Shown: piece by piece, positions 23,211 through 31,362 of the stretch
Layout: every line of letters begins with the position of its first letter
Numbering within the stretch: the first letter of the stretch is position 1
Assembly (NCBI GenBank): GCA_964370855.1
Contig: CAYJMF010000021.1
Location: 1 to 52,245, forward strand
DNA length: 52,245 bases
Source of the DNA: JAKLKS01 sp964370855
GTDB lineage: Bacteria > Planctomycetota > JAJSAM01 > JAKLKS01
Reading direction: 5' to 3'
Program-made: the position numbers and the translations under genes
The notes under the pieces: model-generated
What the model was told of the DNA's origin: nothing
The model's database searches: none
Seen by the model: the letters and a program-made list of their open reading frames with translations, nothing else

Positions 23211-24641
23211 GGTGCCGGGGACGAGGGGTGAGGCGGCGCAGAGGCGGAGGGCCTCGTCGCGGGAGATGCGTTCCGCGGGCCACCAGCCGCCCTCGGGGAA
23301 GCCGGCGGGGGTGCGGCGCTCCACGGCGGCGGCGATCCAGCGCAGGGGTTCCGCCGGCTCCACGGGGGCGTCGCTGCCGAGGATCACCGTGGCGCCGGAA
23401 TCGAGGAGCGAGCGCAGGGGGAAGCAGCGCGCGCCCCGCGCCCCCCAGGCGCGATCCACGACGGGGATGTCCGTGGCCATGTGGGCGGGCTGCATGGAGG
23501 CCGTGATCCCGAGGGCCGCGAAGCGCGGGAGATCGTCGGGGTGGATGCACTGGGCGTGCTCGATGCGGTGGGGGAGCCCCGGCGCCGCCGCCGAGAGCGC
23601 GTCCAGGGCGGCCCGCACGGCGGCGTCCCCGATGGCGTGGACGAAGCAGGGGAGCCCCAGGGCCGCGGCCCGGCGCGCGAGGTCCTCCAGCGCCCCCGGC
23701 TCGAGGGTCCGCATCCCGCGGTTCGAGGGGTCGTCGTCGTAGGGGTCGAGCATCCACGCCGTGCGGGATCCGAGGGCGCCGTCGAGGAACACCTTGAGCC
23801 CCGTGACGCGGAGCCCCTCGTCCTCCACCAGGGGCGCGAGGCCGGTCCGCTCGAAGACCCCGAGGTCCGCGGGCCGCAGCGCCGCCCGCACGCGCAGGGG
23901 CAGCCGCCCGCTCCGCCGCAGCGACGCCAGCGCCCGCAAGGTCCGGCCCCCGTCCATGTCGTCGCAGGCCGTGATCCCCCGCGCGAGCAGGGACCGGCAG
24001 GCCGCGAGCACCGCCTCGCGATCGTCCTCCTCCGTCATCGCCCCCTGCGCGGCACCGCCCGCGGCGAAGACCGCCTCCTCGCGGAGCAGACCCGTCGGCG
24101 CGCCGGCCCCGTCGCGTTCGAAGGAGGGCGGGACCAGGAGGGGCCCCTCCCCGAGCATCCCGAGGAGCGCCATCCCCTCCACGGACACGAGGGCCGTGTG
24201 GAAGTCGTGGGAGAAGAGGAGCACGGGGCGCCCGCCGGCGAGGTCCGCCAGGTCCGCCGCGTCGGGGAGCCGCCCGAGGGAGAGCGCGTCGAGGCTCCAC
24301 CCCGCCCCCTCCACCCATGGGTGGTGGGGGTGGGCCGCCGCGTGGGCCGCCACGGCGGAGCGCAGCGCGTCGAGCCCGAGGCCGTGGAGATCCACGCGGG
24401 ACGCCTGCCTCCCGAGGGGGAGCAGGTGGAGGTGGGCGTCGCGGAAGGCGGGCAGGATCTCCTCCTCCCCCCTGTCCTCGATCCGCGCCCCCGGCCCGGC
24501 GAGGGCCCGCATCTCCTCCCGCCCCCCGACGGCGACGACCCGCCCGCCGGCGCAGGCGACCCCCTCCGCGCGGGGGCGGGACGGGTCCGCCGTGAGCACG
24601 GTTCCGAGGATGACGAGGTCCACGTCGGGGCGGGGCTCCAC
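23211..24641 (-). CDS. YtcJ-like metal-dependent amidohydrolase, 3'-truncated
   Basis: This TIM-barrel amidohydrolase starts with LVILGTVLTADP and AFRDAHLHL (metal-binding HxH), and has GLKVFLDGALGSRTA (carboxy-Lys region), CFVHAIGDAA, HRIEHAQ and ILGSDAPVEP (catalytic Asp). It should be about 530 aa, but homology stops after DEALRLCAASPLVPGT (about 477 aa). The C-terminal strands of the beta-sandwich (SLEPGKLADLVVLD-type) are absent. No stop codon follows in frame: the frame stays open antisense through degP to 21129. The gene seems cut by the convergent degP, by deletion or misassembly, and may be inactive. GTG at 24641, with TACGCT 6 nt upstream. Confidence 0.65.
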
Positions 24642-24647
24642 GCGCGG

Positions 24648-24684
24648 AGCGTAGCGCGGCGGCCCCCGCCGGCGCCTGTATCAT
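24648..24684. promoter_or_regulatory. divergent leaderless promoters
   Basis: Minus strand: TACGCT at 24648-24653 is 6 nt from the amidohydrolase GTG (24641). Plus strand: TATCAT at 24679-24684 is 7 nt from the GTG at 24692. Neither gene has a ribosome site, so both mRNAs are predicted to be leaderless. Confidence 0.5.
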
Positions 24685-24691
24685 CGCCCCC

Positions 24692-26560
24692 GTGCCCGGG
24701 CACTCCCTGCGGACCCCCCTCCTCCTCGTCGTCGGCGCGGCGCTGCTGGCCTTCGCCGCCGCGCTCCACGGCTCCTTCGTCAACTGGGACGACGCCTGGC
24801 TCATCGTCCGCAACCCCTACATCCGCGGCCTCTCCCACCTGCCGGAGATCCTCGATCCCTTCGGGGACCGGGTCCTCATGGGGGCCGAATACCTGCCCGT
24901 GCGGGACCTCTCCAACGTCGTCGACCACTTCCTCTTCGGCGTGGAGCCGACGGGCTACCGCCTCGGGAACTGGCTCCTCCACGGCCTCGCCGCGGGCCTG
25001 GCCTACGTGCTCCTCCTCGAGGCGCTCCGCTCCCCCGGCGCGGCCCTCGCCGGGGCGCTGCTGTGGGCCGTCCACCCCCTCCACGCGGAGGTCGTCGCCT
25101 GGGCCTCGGCGCGGAAGGACCTCCTCAACGCCGTCTTCGCGCTCCTCGCCGCCGTGCTCCACCTGCGCGCCGTGCGCCGCGGGGACCGGGGGCCCGCGTG
25201 GGGCGCCGCCGGGGCGTTCCTCCTGGCCTCCCTCTCGAAGACCTCCGCCGCCGCGCTCCCCTTCGTGCTCGCCGCGTGGGAGGTGATGGCGGGGGACCGG
25301 GCGATCCCCCTCCGCGCGCGGGTCGGGACGGCGCTCCGGCGCGCGGCGCCCATGATGGCCGTGGCCGCGGCCGGCGCGGCCCTCAACGGCTGGCACCAGT
25401 CCCGGTCCACCGTCCACGCCCCCTGGCGGGGCGGGAACTGGCTGACGAACCTCTTCGTCATGGCCGGCGTCCACCTGCGCTACCTGCGCCAGGCGGCGCT
25501 CCCCTCGGGCATGGCCGCGGACTACGCCGTGGACGAGGAAGGGGCCGCCTCCGCCGCGAACCTCGCCGGCGTCGCCGTGCTCGCCGCGGGCCTCGCGGGG
25601 ACGGCGTGGCTCGCCCTGCGGCGGCCCCGCGCGGGGATGGCGGCCCTCTGGTGGTTCGGGCTCCTGCTCCCCGTCTCCAACGTCCTCGTGCCCATCGCCA
25701 ACGTCTCCGCGGACCGCTACCTCTTCCTCCCCTCCCTCGGCGCCTGCGCCCTCCTCGGGCTCGGATGGGAGCGGCTGCGCGCCCCCCCCCCCCCCCCCCC
25801 CCCCGCCCCCCCCGCCACCCACACCCCCCCCCCCCGCGCCCCCCCCCCCCCCCCCGGGCGCGGGGGGGCGGGGCGGCGCCCCCCCCCCCCCCGCGCCGCC
25901 GCCGCGCCGCTCGCCGCCGTCGCCGCCGCCTTCGCCCTCCTGGCCGCCCGCCAGTGCCTCGTGTGGAGGGACGGCGTCTCCCTCTGGGAGAACGCCGCCG
26001 CGGTCTCCCCGGGGGTGGGGCGCGTCTGGATGAACCGCGGCGAGGCGCTGGCCTTCGCGGGCCGCGGCGAGGAGGCCCTCGCCTCCTACCGACGCATGGT
26101 CGAGGTGGAGCCCCGCAACGCCGCCTACTGGGTGCACGCCGGCAACCGCCTCCACCAGATCGGCGGCCCCGGGAAGGACGAGGAGGTGGAGCGGTTCCTG
26201 CGCACCGGCGTGGAGAGGGCGGATCGGGACTCCGGGGGGCCCCTGGTCGCCCTGGCCTGGCTGCTGAACGTGAAGGGCCGCACCGCGGAATCCGTCGCCC
26301 TCCTCCAGGAGGCCGTCCGCCGCCAGCCCGATCTCCCCCAGGCGCACCTCAACCTCGGGCTGTGGCACCTCGCCGAGCGGCGCTGGGTGCGGGCGCTGGA
26401 GGAGATCGAGGCGGCCCTGCGCGTCGGCCTGCCCCTCCACGACGAGATAGCCGCCCACGGGGAGGCCTTCCAGGCGGCGATCCGGATCGGCGACGGGGAG
26501 CGCGCGCGGTACCACCGCGAGCAGCGGGAGCGGAAGAAGGCCCTCAGCCGCGGCGAGTAG
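24692..26560 (+). CDS. TMTC-like membrane protein with TPR repeats
   Basis: This 622-aa protein has about nine to ten membrane helices in residues 1-430 and TPR units in the last 170 residues (RVWMNRGEALAFAGRGEEALASYRRMVEVEP, and QAHLNLGLWHLAERR). The first loop contains VNWDD, as in the GT-C fold of TMTC O-mannosyltransferases and related TPR glycosyltransferases; LHAEVVAWASARKDLL is also characteristic. It may transfer a sugar from a lipid carrier to an envelope protein. GTG at 24692 follows a TATCAT by 7 nt. Residues ~365-405 are encoded by long C-runs (25780-25890) that may be a base-calling artefact, although the frame is kept on both sides. Confidence 0.65.
   Translation: MPGHSLRTPLLLVVGAALLAFAAALHGSFVNWDDAWLIVRNPYIRGLSHLPEILDPFGDRVLMGAEYLPVRDLSNVVDHFLFGVEPTGYRLGNWLLHGLAAGLAYVLLLEALRSPGAALAGALLWAVHPLHAEVVAWASARKDLLNAVFALLAAVLHLRAVRRGDRGPAWGAAGAFLLASLSKTSAAALPFVLAAWEVMAGDRAIPLRARVGTALRRAAPMMAVAAAGAALNGWHQSRSTVHAPWRGGNWLTNLFVMAGVHLRYLRQAALPSGMAADYAVDEEGAASAANLAGVAVLAAGLAGTAWLALRRPRAGMAALWWFGLLLPVSNVLVPIANVSADRYLFLPSLGACALLGLGWERLRAPPPPPPPAPPATHTPPPRAPPPPPGRGGAGRRPPPPRAAAAPLAAVAAAFALLAARQCLVWRDGVSLWENAAAVSPGVGRVWMNRGEALAFAGRGEEALASYRRMVEVEPRNAAYWVHAGNRLHQIGGPGKDEEVERFLRTGVERADRDSGGPLVALAWLLNVKGRTAESVALLQEAVRRQPDLPQAHLNLGLWHLAERRWVRALEEIEAALRVGLPLHDEIAAHGEAFQAAIRIGDGERARYHREQRERKKALSRGE
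25780..25895. other. C-homopolymer low-complexity tract inside the TMTC-like gene
   Basis: Runs of 11 to 20 C, broken by GCC, ACC or GCG, then G runs and further C runs, lie where the protein family has a cytoplasmic loop and a membrane helix. The encoded Pro/Arg-rich segment is implausible for a membrane protein. I suspect collapsed or erroneous sequence; true length may differ. Confidence 0.6.
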
Positions 26561-26891
26561 CGGGGCGCGTTTCGGCTGCGACCCACGCGAGGTAGCGCGG
26601 GAGGCCCCCCGCCACGGGGAGGAGGATCCCCTCGGGCACCTCGTGGGGGTGGAGCTCCTCCACGGCGGCGAGGAGCGCGGCGGTGCGGGAGGCCGTCGTC
26701 TTGGCGAGGAGCAGGGTCTCCGACGCCTCCTCCACCGCCCCCTTCCAGCGGTAGACGCTCCGCGCTCCCGGGAGGATGTTCACGCGGGCGGCGTGGCGCG
26801 GCTCGACGGGGGCCGGGGCGCGGGCCGGGGCGCGGCGCGGGGGGGCCGTCATGAGGACGACGCGCGGGGGATCGGCGCGGCGCCGGCTCAC
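26544..26891 (-). CDS. cutA: CutA1 divalent-cation tolerance protein
   Basis: This 115-aa protein matches CutA1, a very stable trimer linked to copper/divalent ion tolerance. Recognised parts are PRHAARVNILPGARSVYRWK, EETLLLAKTTASRTAAL (family E...LLIKT) and ELHPHEVPEGILLPV...YLAWV. The N-terminus is divergent (RRAPARAPAPVEP in place of the usual acidic helix). GTG at 26891 overlaps the C45 peptidase stop as GTGA; an ATG at residue 14 of this frame is an alternative that would delete the first beta strand. The 3' end overlaps the convergent TMTC-like gene by 17 nt. Confidence 0.8.
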   Translation of the reverse strand: MSRRRADPPRVVLMTAPPRRAPARAPAPVEPRHAARVNILPGARSVYRWKGAVEEASETLLLAKTTASRTAALLAAVEELHPHEVPEGILLPVAGGLPRYLAWVAAETRPATRRG

Positions 26892-28123
26892 CGCGCCGCC
26901 TTCCCGCGGTCCGCCGGCGCCTTCACCCCGAGGAGCGCCGCCCCGTCCACCTCCGTCATCGGGCGCCGGGAGGCAGGGGGCTTCCCCACGACGATTCGGG
27001 CGCGGAGCGAGTCGGGCTCGAAGACGCAGCACTGGAGGTTCATGGCCGCGGCCAGGGGGTGGGAGGAAGCCGCGCGGATCGCCTTCTCCATGGAATCGGC
27101 GTCCACCTTCCCCCCCTCCGCGGAGGCGAAGGAGGCGCAGAGCCCCGCGTACCGCTGGTCGAACTCCTGCGGCGCGGCGGCCTCGTCGTAGTAGTTGGTG
27201 ACGACCACGAGCCCGTCCTTCTGGCGCCGCTCCTCGCAGCGGCCCGGCCCGCACTCGAGCACGACTCCCCCGGCGGGGTCCGCCAGCAGGAGGTTCTGGG
27301 CCACGGTCCGCCGGCTCCCCTTCACGAACTTCACCGCCTCCTCGAGGGTGGCGCACTCCTCGAGGAGCGTCCGCTGGAGCACGGGGTAGGGGACGCCCGC
27401 GAGGGCCGCCTCGCGGTCCAGCGGGGGCGCGTTCATGACGACGAGCTCCGCCGCGAAGACGCCGTCCCCGTTCATCCCGGTGACGACGCCGGTGAAGGCT
27501 GGGAACCCGACGGAGAGGAAGGGCCGCTTCCCCTCGGGGCGGACGGCGAGGAGGAGCCCGTACCGCCCGAGGACGCCGCGGTCCGGCCACTCGAGGTTCC
27601 GGCCCACCACGGTGCGCCCGCCGGCCGTCGCGGGGCCCGAGGCGGCGGCGCCGGAGCACTGGTTCAGCCCGAAGAGCTCGACGACGACGGAGCCGAGGAG
27701 GATGTCGTCGTAGGGGACCTTCGCGGCCTTCGCGAGCGCGGCCATCTCCCGCCGGAGCCTCTCGGGGATGGACTTCTCGAGGAGCCGGGCCTTCGCCAGC
27801 GCCTCGACGCGGTCGCCGCGGAGGATGCCGGGGAGGTAGTCCCGCACGAGGGCCCGGACCGCCTCCCCGAGAAGGGTCCCGTGCTGGTCCCCCATTTCCT
27901 CGGGAGTGCCCTCGAGGTGGAGCACGGCGAGGCCCGAGGGGAGGACCTCGAGGCGGCCCTTCCCGTGGACGGCGGGAGCGTAGGGAAGGCCCGGGACGGG
28001 GGCCTTCGCGGGGGCCGCGGCGGCCGCCGGCGGCGGGGCGGGCTCCTCCGCCCGGAGGGGAGCGAGGGGTAGCACGAGGGCGATGGCGAGGAGGAAGCCG
28101 GTGGAACGTCGCGATGGAATCAT
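26888..28123 (-). CDS. C45-type Ntn-hydrolase (acyltransferase/peptidase), secreted
   Basis: This 411-aa protein has a signal peptide (residues 1-25) and a Pro/Ala linker. It then has the C45 (acyl-CoA:6-aminopenicillanate acyltransferase-like, also called linear amide C-N hydrolase) fold. The nucleophile is Cys156 in NQCSG, preceded by a helix PYDDILLGSVVVELFG; GRNLEWP and VGFPAFTGVVTGMNGDG follow as in the family. Most members cleave amide bonds after removing the N-terminal segment autocatalytically. The natural substrate is unknown. Its stop overlaps the CutA start. ATG at 28123 has GGAG upstream. Confidence 0.8.
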   Translation of the reverse strand: MIPSRRSTGFLLAIALVLPLAPLRAEEPAPPPAAAAAPAKAPVPGLPYAPAVHGKGRLEVLPSGLAVLHLEGTPEEMGDQHGTLLGEAVRALVRDYLPGILRGDRVEALAKARLLEKSIPERLRREMAALAKAAKVPYDDILLGSVVVELFGLNQCSGAAASGPATAGGRTVVGRNLEWPDRGVLGRYGLLLAVRPEGKRPFLSVGFPAFTGVVTGMNGDGVFAAELVVMNAPPLDREAALAGVPYPVLQRTLLEECATLEEAVKFVKGSRRTVAQNLLLADPAGGVVLECGPGRCEERRQKDGLVVVTNYYDEAAAPQEFDQRYAGLCASFASAEGGKVDADSMEKAIRAASSHPLAAAMNLQCCVFEPDSLRARIVVGKPPASRRPMTEVDGAALLGVKAPADRGKAAR

Positions 28124-28184
28124 GGTCTCTCCGTGGCCTTGAACTCGGGGAAGCCGGGGTCCGGGGTGCCGGGGCGCCGCGCCC

Positions 28185-29036
28185 CTACCGCAGCCCCTCG
28201 AACACGAACTGGGAGATCTCGTCCCACTGGTCCCTGGTGATGTTCCCCACGACGTTCCCGTGGGCCGCGCCCTCCACGGCCATGACCCTGGACTTCCCCA
28301 CCCGCCCGGCGAGACCCTCGATGACGGACATGGGGACGAGTTCGTCGGCGGTCCCGTGGACGAAGAGCACCGGGCAGGGGATCGTGGAGAGGATGGGCTC
28401 CACGAGGAACCGGTCGCGCAGGAGGAACCCCACGGGGACCCCCTTCAGCCGCTCCGAGACGGCGAGGGCCTGGTCGGGGAGGGTGCCGAAGGCGACGACC
28501 CCGCCGGCGTCCTTGCGGGCCGCGAGCTTCAGCGCCGCGGCGGCGCCGAGCCCGCTCCCGCCGACGAAGACGCGGCGCGGGGCGACGTCGTCCCTGGCGG
28601 TGAGCCAGTCGAAGGCGGCCTCCGCGTGGGCGAGGATGTTCGCCTCCGTGGTCTCCCCCTCGGCGTCCCCGTAGCCCGGGTACTCGATGGAGAGGACGTG
28701 GAGCTTGCGCTCCGCCAGGGGGCCGATGAGGGAGAGGGTGTCGGTGATGTCCTCGGACCGTCCGTGCATCCAGAGGAGGGCGGGCACGGTCCCGTCGCGG
28801 CTCTGGGACCAGACGGCGCGGACCTTGAGGTTCTCGGGGCCCCCCTGGGCGTGGATGGCGGGATAGCCGCGGTTCTGGACGGCGGCGATTCGGGAGTTCC
28901 AGTCCGTGGGGGTCCCGGAGAAGCTCTTCCCGGGGTACTTGATGATGTTCTGGCCGAAGTAGACGGCCACCATCCCGATGACGGCGAGGATCCCCAGCCA
29001 GAGGATGAGCTTCCCCAGGGTCTTCAGGTACTTCAT
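28185..29036 (-). CDS. membrane-anchored alpha/beta hydrolase
   Basis: This is a 283-aa protein with one N-terminal membrane helix (residues 8-28). The alpha/beta hydrolase fold shows the oxyanion region LLWMHGRSE, the nucleophile elbow GGSGLG, the acid in FVHGTADELVP and the catalytic His in EGAAHGN. It resembles the ABHD12/13 and YsgG-like group of membrane-tethered serine hydrolases, which act on lipids or thioesters. A GGAGG ribosome site precedes the ATG at 29036. No operon partner is obvious. Confidence 0.8.
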   Translation of the reverse strand: MKYLKTLGKLILWLGILAVIGMVAVYFGQNIIKYPGKSFSGTPTDWNSRIAAVQNRGYPAIHAQGGPENLKVRAVWSQSRDGTVPALLWMHGRSEDITDTLSLIGPLAERKLHVLSIEYPGYGDAEGETTEANILAHAEAAFDWLTARDDVAPRRVFVGGSGLGAAAALKLAARKDAGGVVAFGTLPDQALAVSERLKGVPVGFLLRDRFLVEPILSTIPCPVLFVHGTADELVPMSVIEGLAGRVGKSRVMAVEGAAHGNVVGNITRDQWDEISQFVFEGLR

Positions 29037-29240
29037 GTCGCTTGCCTCCGGAGGGAGCGGTGCCGGGGGGCGTCCCGGCCCCCACCCCCGGTACAGGGTA
29101 CCAGACGGCCCGTCGGCGCGGCGCGCGGGGGACGCTGCTTCCCGACTTGGATCATCGGCCGCGGAGGCCGTCCTCCTTCAGGCCCGGGACCGTACAATCC
29201 GGCCCGACCCCGGATCCGGACCCCCCGGGAGGGAGGCCCC

Positions 29241-30665
29241 ATGCGCGCAGCCGCGCTGATCCTCGCCGCCGGGCTCGCCCTCCCCGGCTGCGGCGGGGGG
29301 GCCGAGGGGGGCGGCGGGCCTCCACGGCTCGTCGTCGGCACCGAGGCCGCCTATCCCCCCTTCGAGTTCGTGGACGCGGAGCGGCGCATCGTGGGCTTCG
29401 ACGTGGACCTGGTGCGCGCGGCGGCCCGGGAGGCGGGGTTCGAGGCGGTCTTCGTGGATCAGCCCTTCGACGGCCTCATCCCGGGCCTGCAGCAGGGGAA
29501 GTACGACGCCGCGGTCTCCGCCATGACCATCACGCCGGAGCGGGCAGAGGTGGTCGCCTTCACGGACGGCTACTACGACGCCGGGCAGGTGATCGCGGTC
29601 CGGGAGGGGACGACGGGGATCTCCACCCCGGCGGATCTCGCGGGGAAGGTCGTCGCCGTGCAGGCCAACACCACGGGCCACCGGCAGGCGGAGAGGATCG
29701 CCGGCGCGGAGGTGCGGTCCTTCCCCTCCATCGAGCCCGCCTTCATGGAGCTGGCGGCGGGGCGCGCCGACGCCGTCATCAACGACGACCCGACGACCTT
29801 CCTCTACGCCCGGGAGCACGGGGGCATCCGCATCGTCGGCGCGCCCTTCACCGAGGAGCAGTACGGCATCGCCGTCCGCCGGGACGACGCGGCTCTCCTC
29901 GCGAAGCTGAACGAGGGGCTGCGCCGGGTGAGGGCGTCGGGCGAGTACGACCGCCTCCGCAAGGTCTGGATCGAGGGGAAGCCCCCCCTCGCGGCGGGGG
30001 CCCTCGGGGTGCTCGTGCGGGCCCTCGGGCTGTCCCTGCAAATCGCCGCCTGCTCGCTGGCCGTGGCCCTCGCCCTCGGGCTGCTCGTGGCGCTCTGCCG
30101 GATGAGCCCGCGGCCGTGGCTGCGCTGGCCCGCGACGGCCTACGTGGAGATCGTGCGCGGCGTCCCCCTCATCGTGCTGCTCTTCTGGATCTACTTCGGG
30201 GTCTTCTCCGACCTCCTCTCCCGGACGGGCATCGCCCTCCACGGCTTCGCGGCGGCGGTCCTCGCCTTCGGGATCTGCTACAGCGCCTTCATCGGCGAGA
30301 CCTACCGCGCCGGGATCCAGTCCGTGGACCGGGGGCAGGAGGAGGCGGCCCGGGCGCTGGGTCTCTCCCGCCGCCGGTCGCTGCGGTGGGTGATCCTTCC
30401 CCAGGCGGTGCGCAACGTCCTCCCGGCCCTCGGCAACGAGGCCATCGCCCTCTTCAAGGACTCCTCCCTCGCCAGCGTCATCGCCATGCCGGAGCTCATG
30501 CACGTCGGCCGGCAGGAGGCGGGGCGCACCTTCCGCACCATGGAGATCTTCACCGTCGTGGCGCTCCTCTACCTCGTCGTGACCCTGGCCCTGTCCCGCG
30601 TGCAGAAGCATCTCGAACGGAGGTTCGGTGCCGGAACCCTGGATACGGATCCGCGGCATCACTAG
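29241..30665 (+). CDS. amino-acid ABC transporter: substrate-binding protein fused to permease
   Basis: This is a 474-aa fusion. The N-terminus is a lipoprotein signal (LALPGC, Cys17). Residues 30-255 form a family-3 solute-binding domain (GTEAAYPPFEFVD, AVSAMTITPERAEVVAFT, NDDPTTFLY). Residues 260-474 form a HisM/GlnP-type permease with about five helices. Its EAA loop, EEAARALGLSRRRSLRWVI, ends in LPQAVRN. The receptor is thus tethered to the channel, as in some lactococcal GlnPQ-like systems. Polar or acidic amino acids are the likely cargo. GGAGG lies 5 nt before the ATG; TACAAT at 29193-29198 may be its -10. The ATPase gene overlaps by 38 nt. Confidence 0.9.
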   Translation: MRAAALILAAGLALPGCGGGAEGGGGPPRLVVGTEAAYPPFEFVDAERRIVGFDVDLVRAAAREAGFEAVFVDQPFDGLIPGLQQGKYDAAVSAMTITPERAEVVAFTDGYYDAGQVIAVREGTTGISTPADLAGKVVAVQANTTGHRQAERIAGAEVRSFPSIEPAFMELAAGRADAVINDDPTTFLYAREHGGIRIVGAPFTEEQYGIAVRRDDAALLAKLNEGLRRVRASGEYDRLRKVWIEGKPPLAAGALGVLVRALGLSLQIAACSLAVALALGLLVALCRMSPRPWLRWPATAYVEIVRGVPLIVLLFWIYFGVFSDLLSRTGIALHGFAAAVLAFGICYSAFIGETYRAGIQSVDRGQEEAARALGLSRRRSLRWVILPQAVRNVLPALGNEAIALFKDSSLASVIAMPELMHVGRQEAGRTFRTMEIFTVVALLYLVVTLALSRVQKHLERRFGAGTLDTDPRHH

Positions 30666-31362
30666 GCGCTTCGGCGCCGTGGAGGCGCTGCGCGGGGTGT
30701 CCATGGAGGTGGCCCCCGGGGAGAAGCGCGTCATCATCGGCCCGAGCGGCTGCGGGAAGTCCACGCTGCTGCGGTGCGTGAACCTGCTCGAGGTCCCCGA
30801 CGCGGGCACCGTGGAGGTGGGAGGGGCCGTCGTGAACGGGCCCGGCGCCGACGCCGACGCCCACCGGGCCCGCACGGGGATGGTGTTCCAGCGGTTCCAC
30901 CTCTTCCCCCACCTCACGGTGCTCGGCAACGTGGCCCTCGCGCCCCGGGTGGTGCTAGGCCTCGCGCCGGGGGCGGCGGAGGAGCGGGGGCTGCGCATGC
31001 TCGACCGGGTGGGGATGCGGGACCGGGCGGGGGAGTGGCCGGCGCGGCTCTCCGGCGGACAGCAGCAGCGGGTGGCCATCGCGCGGGCCCTGGCCATGGA
31101 GCCCTCGGCCATGCTCTTCGACGAGGTGACCTCGGCGCTGGACCCGGAGCTCGTCCACGAGGTGCTGGCGGTGATGCGCGACCTCGCCTCCACGGGGATG
31201 ACCATGATGATCGTCACCCACGAGATGCGCTTCGCCCGCGAGGTGGGCACGGTCCTCTCCTTCATGGACGCCGGGCTCGTCGTGGAGGAGGGCCCCCCCG
31301 CGGCGCTCCTCGACGCCCCCCGGGAGGAGCGGACCCGGGCCTTCCTCTCGAAGGTCCTCTAG
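30628..31362 (+). CDS. amino-acid ABC transporter ATP-binding protein
   Basis: This 244-aa ATPase of the polar-amino-acid uptake family has Walker A GPSGCGKST, Q-loop VFQRFHLFPH, signature LSGGQQQR, Walker B MLFDEVTSALD and switch His in IVTHEM. It energises the fused receptor-permease encoded upstream. GTG at 30628 has GGAGG four bases upstream and overlaps the permease gene by 38 nt, so the two are translated together. With these two genes the transporter is complete. Confidence 0.92.
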   Translation: MPEPWIRIRGITRRFGAVEALRGVSMEVAPGEKRVIIGPSGCGKSTLLRCVNLLEVPDAGTVEVGGAVVNGPGADADAHRARTGMVFQRFHLFPHLTVLGNVALAPRVVLGLAPGAAEERGLRMLDRVGMRDRAGEWPARLSGGQQQRVAIARALAMEPSAMLFDEVTSALDPELVHEVLAVMRDLASTGMTMMIVTHEMRFAREVGTVLSFMDAGLVVEEGPPAALLDAPREERTRAFLSKVL

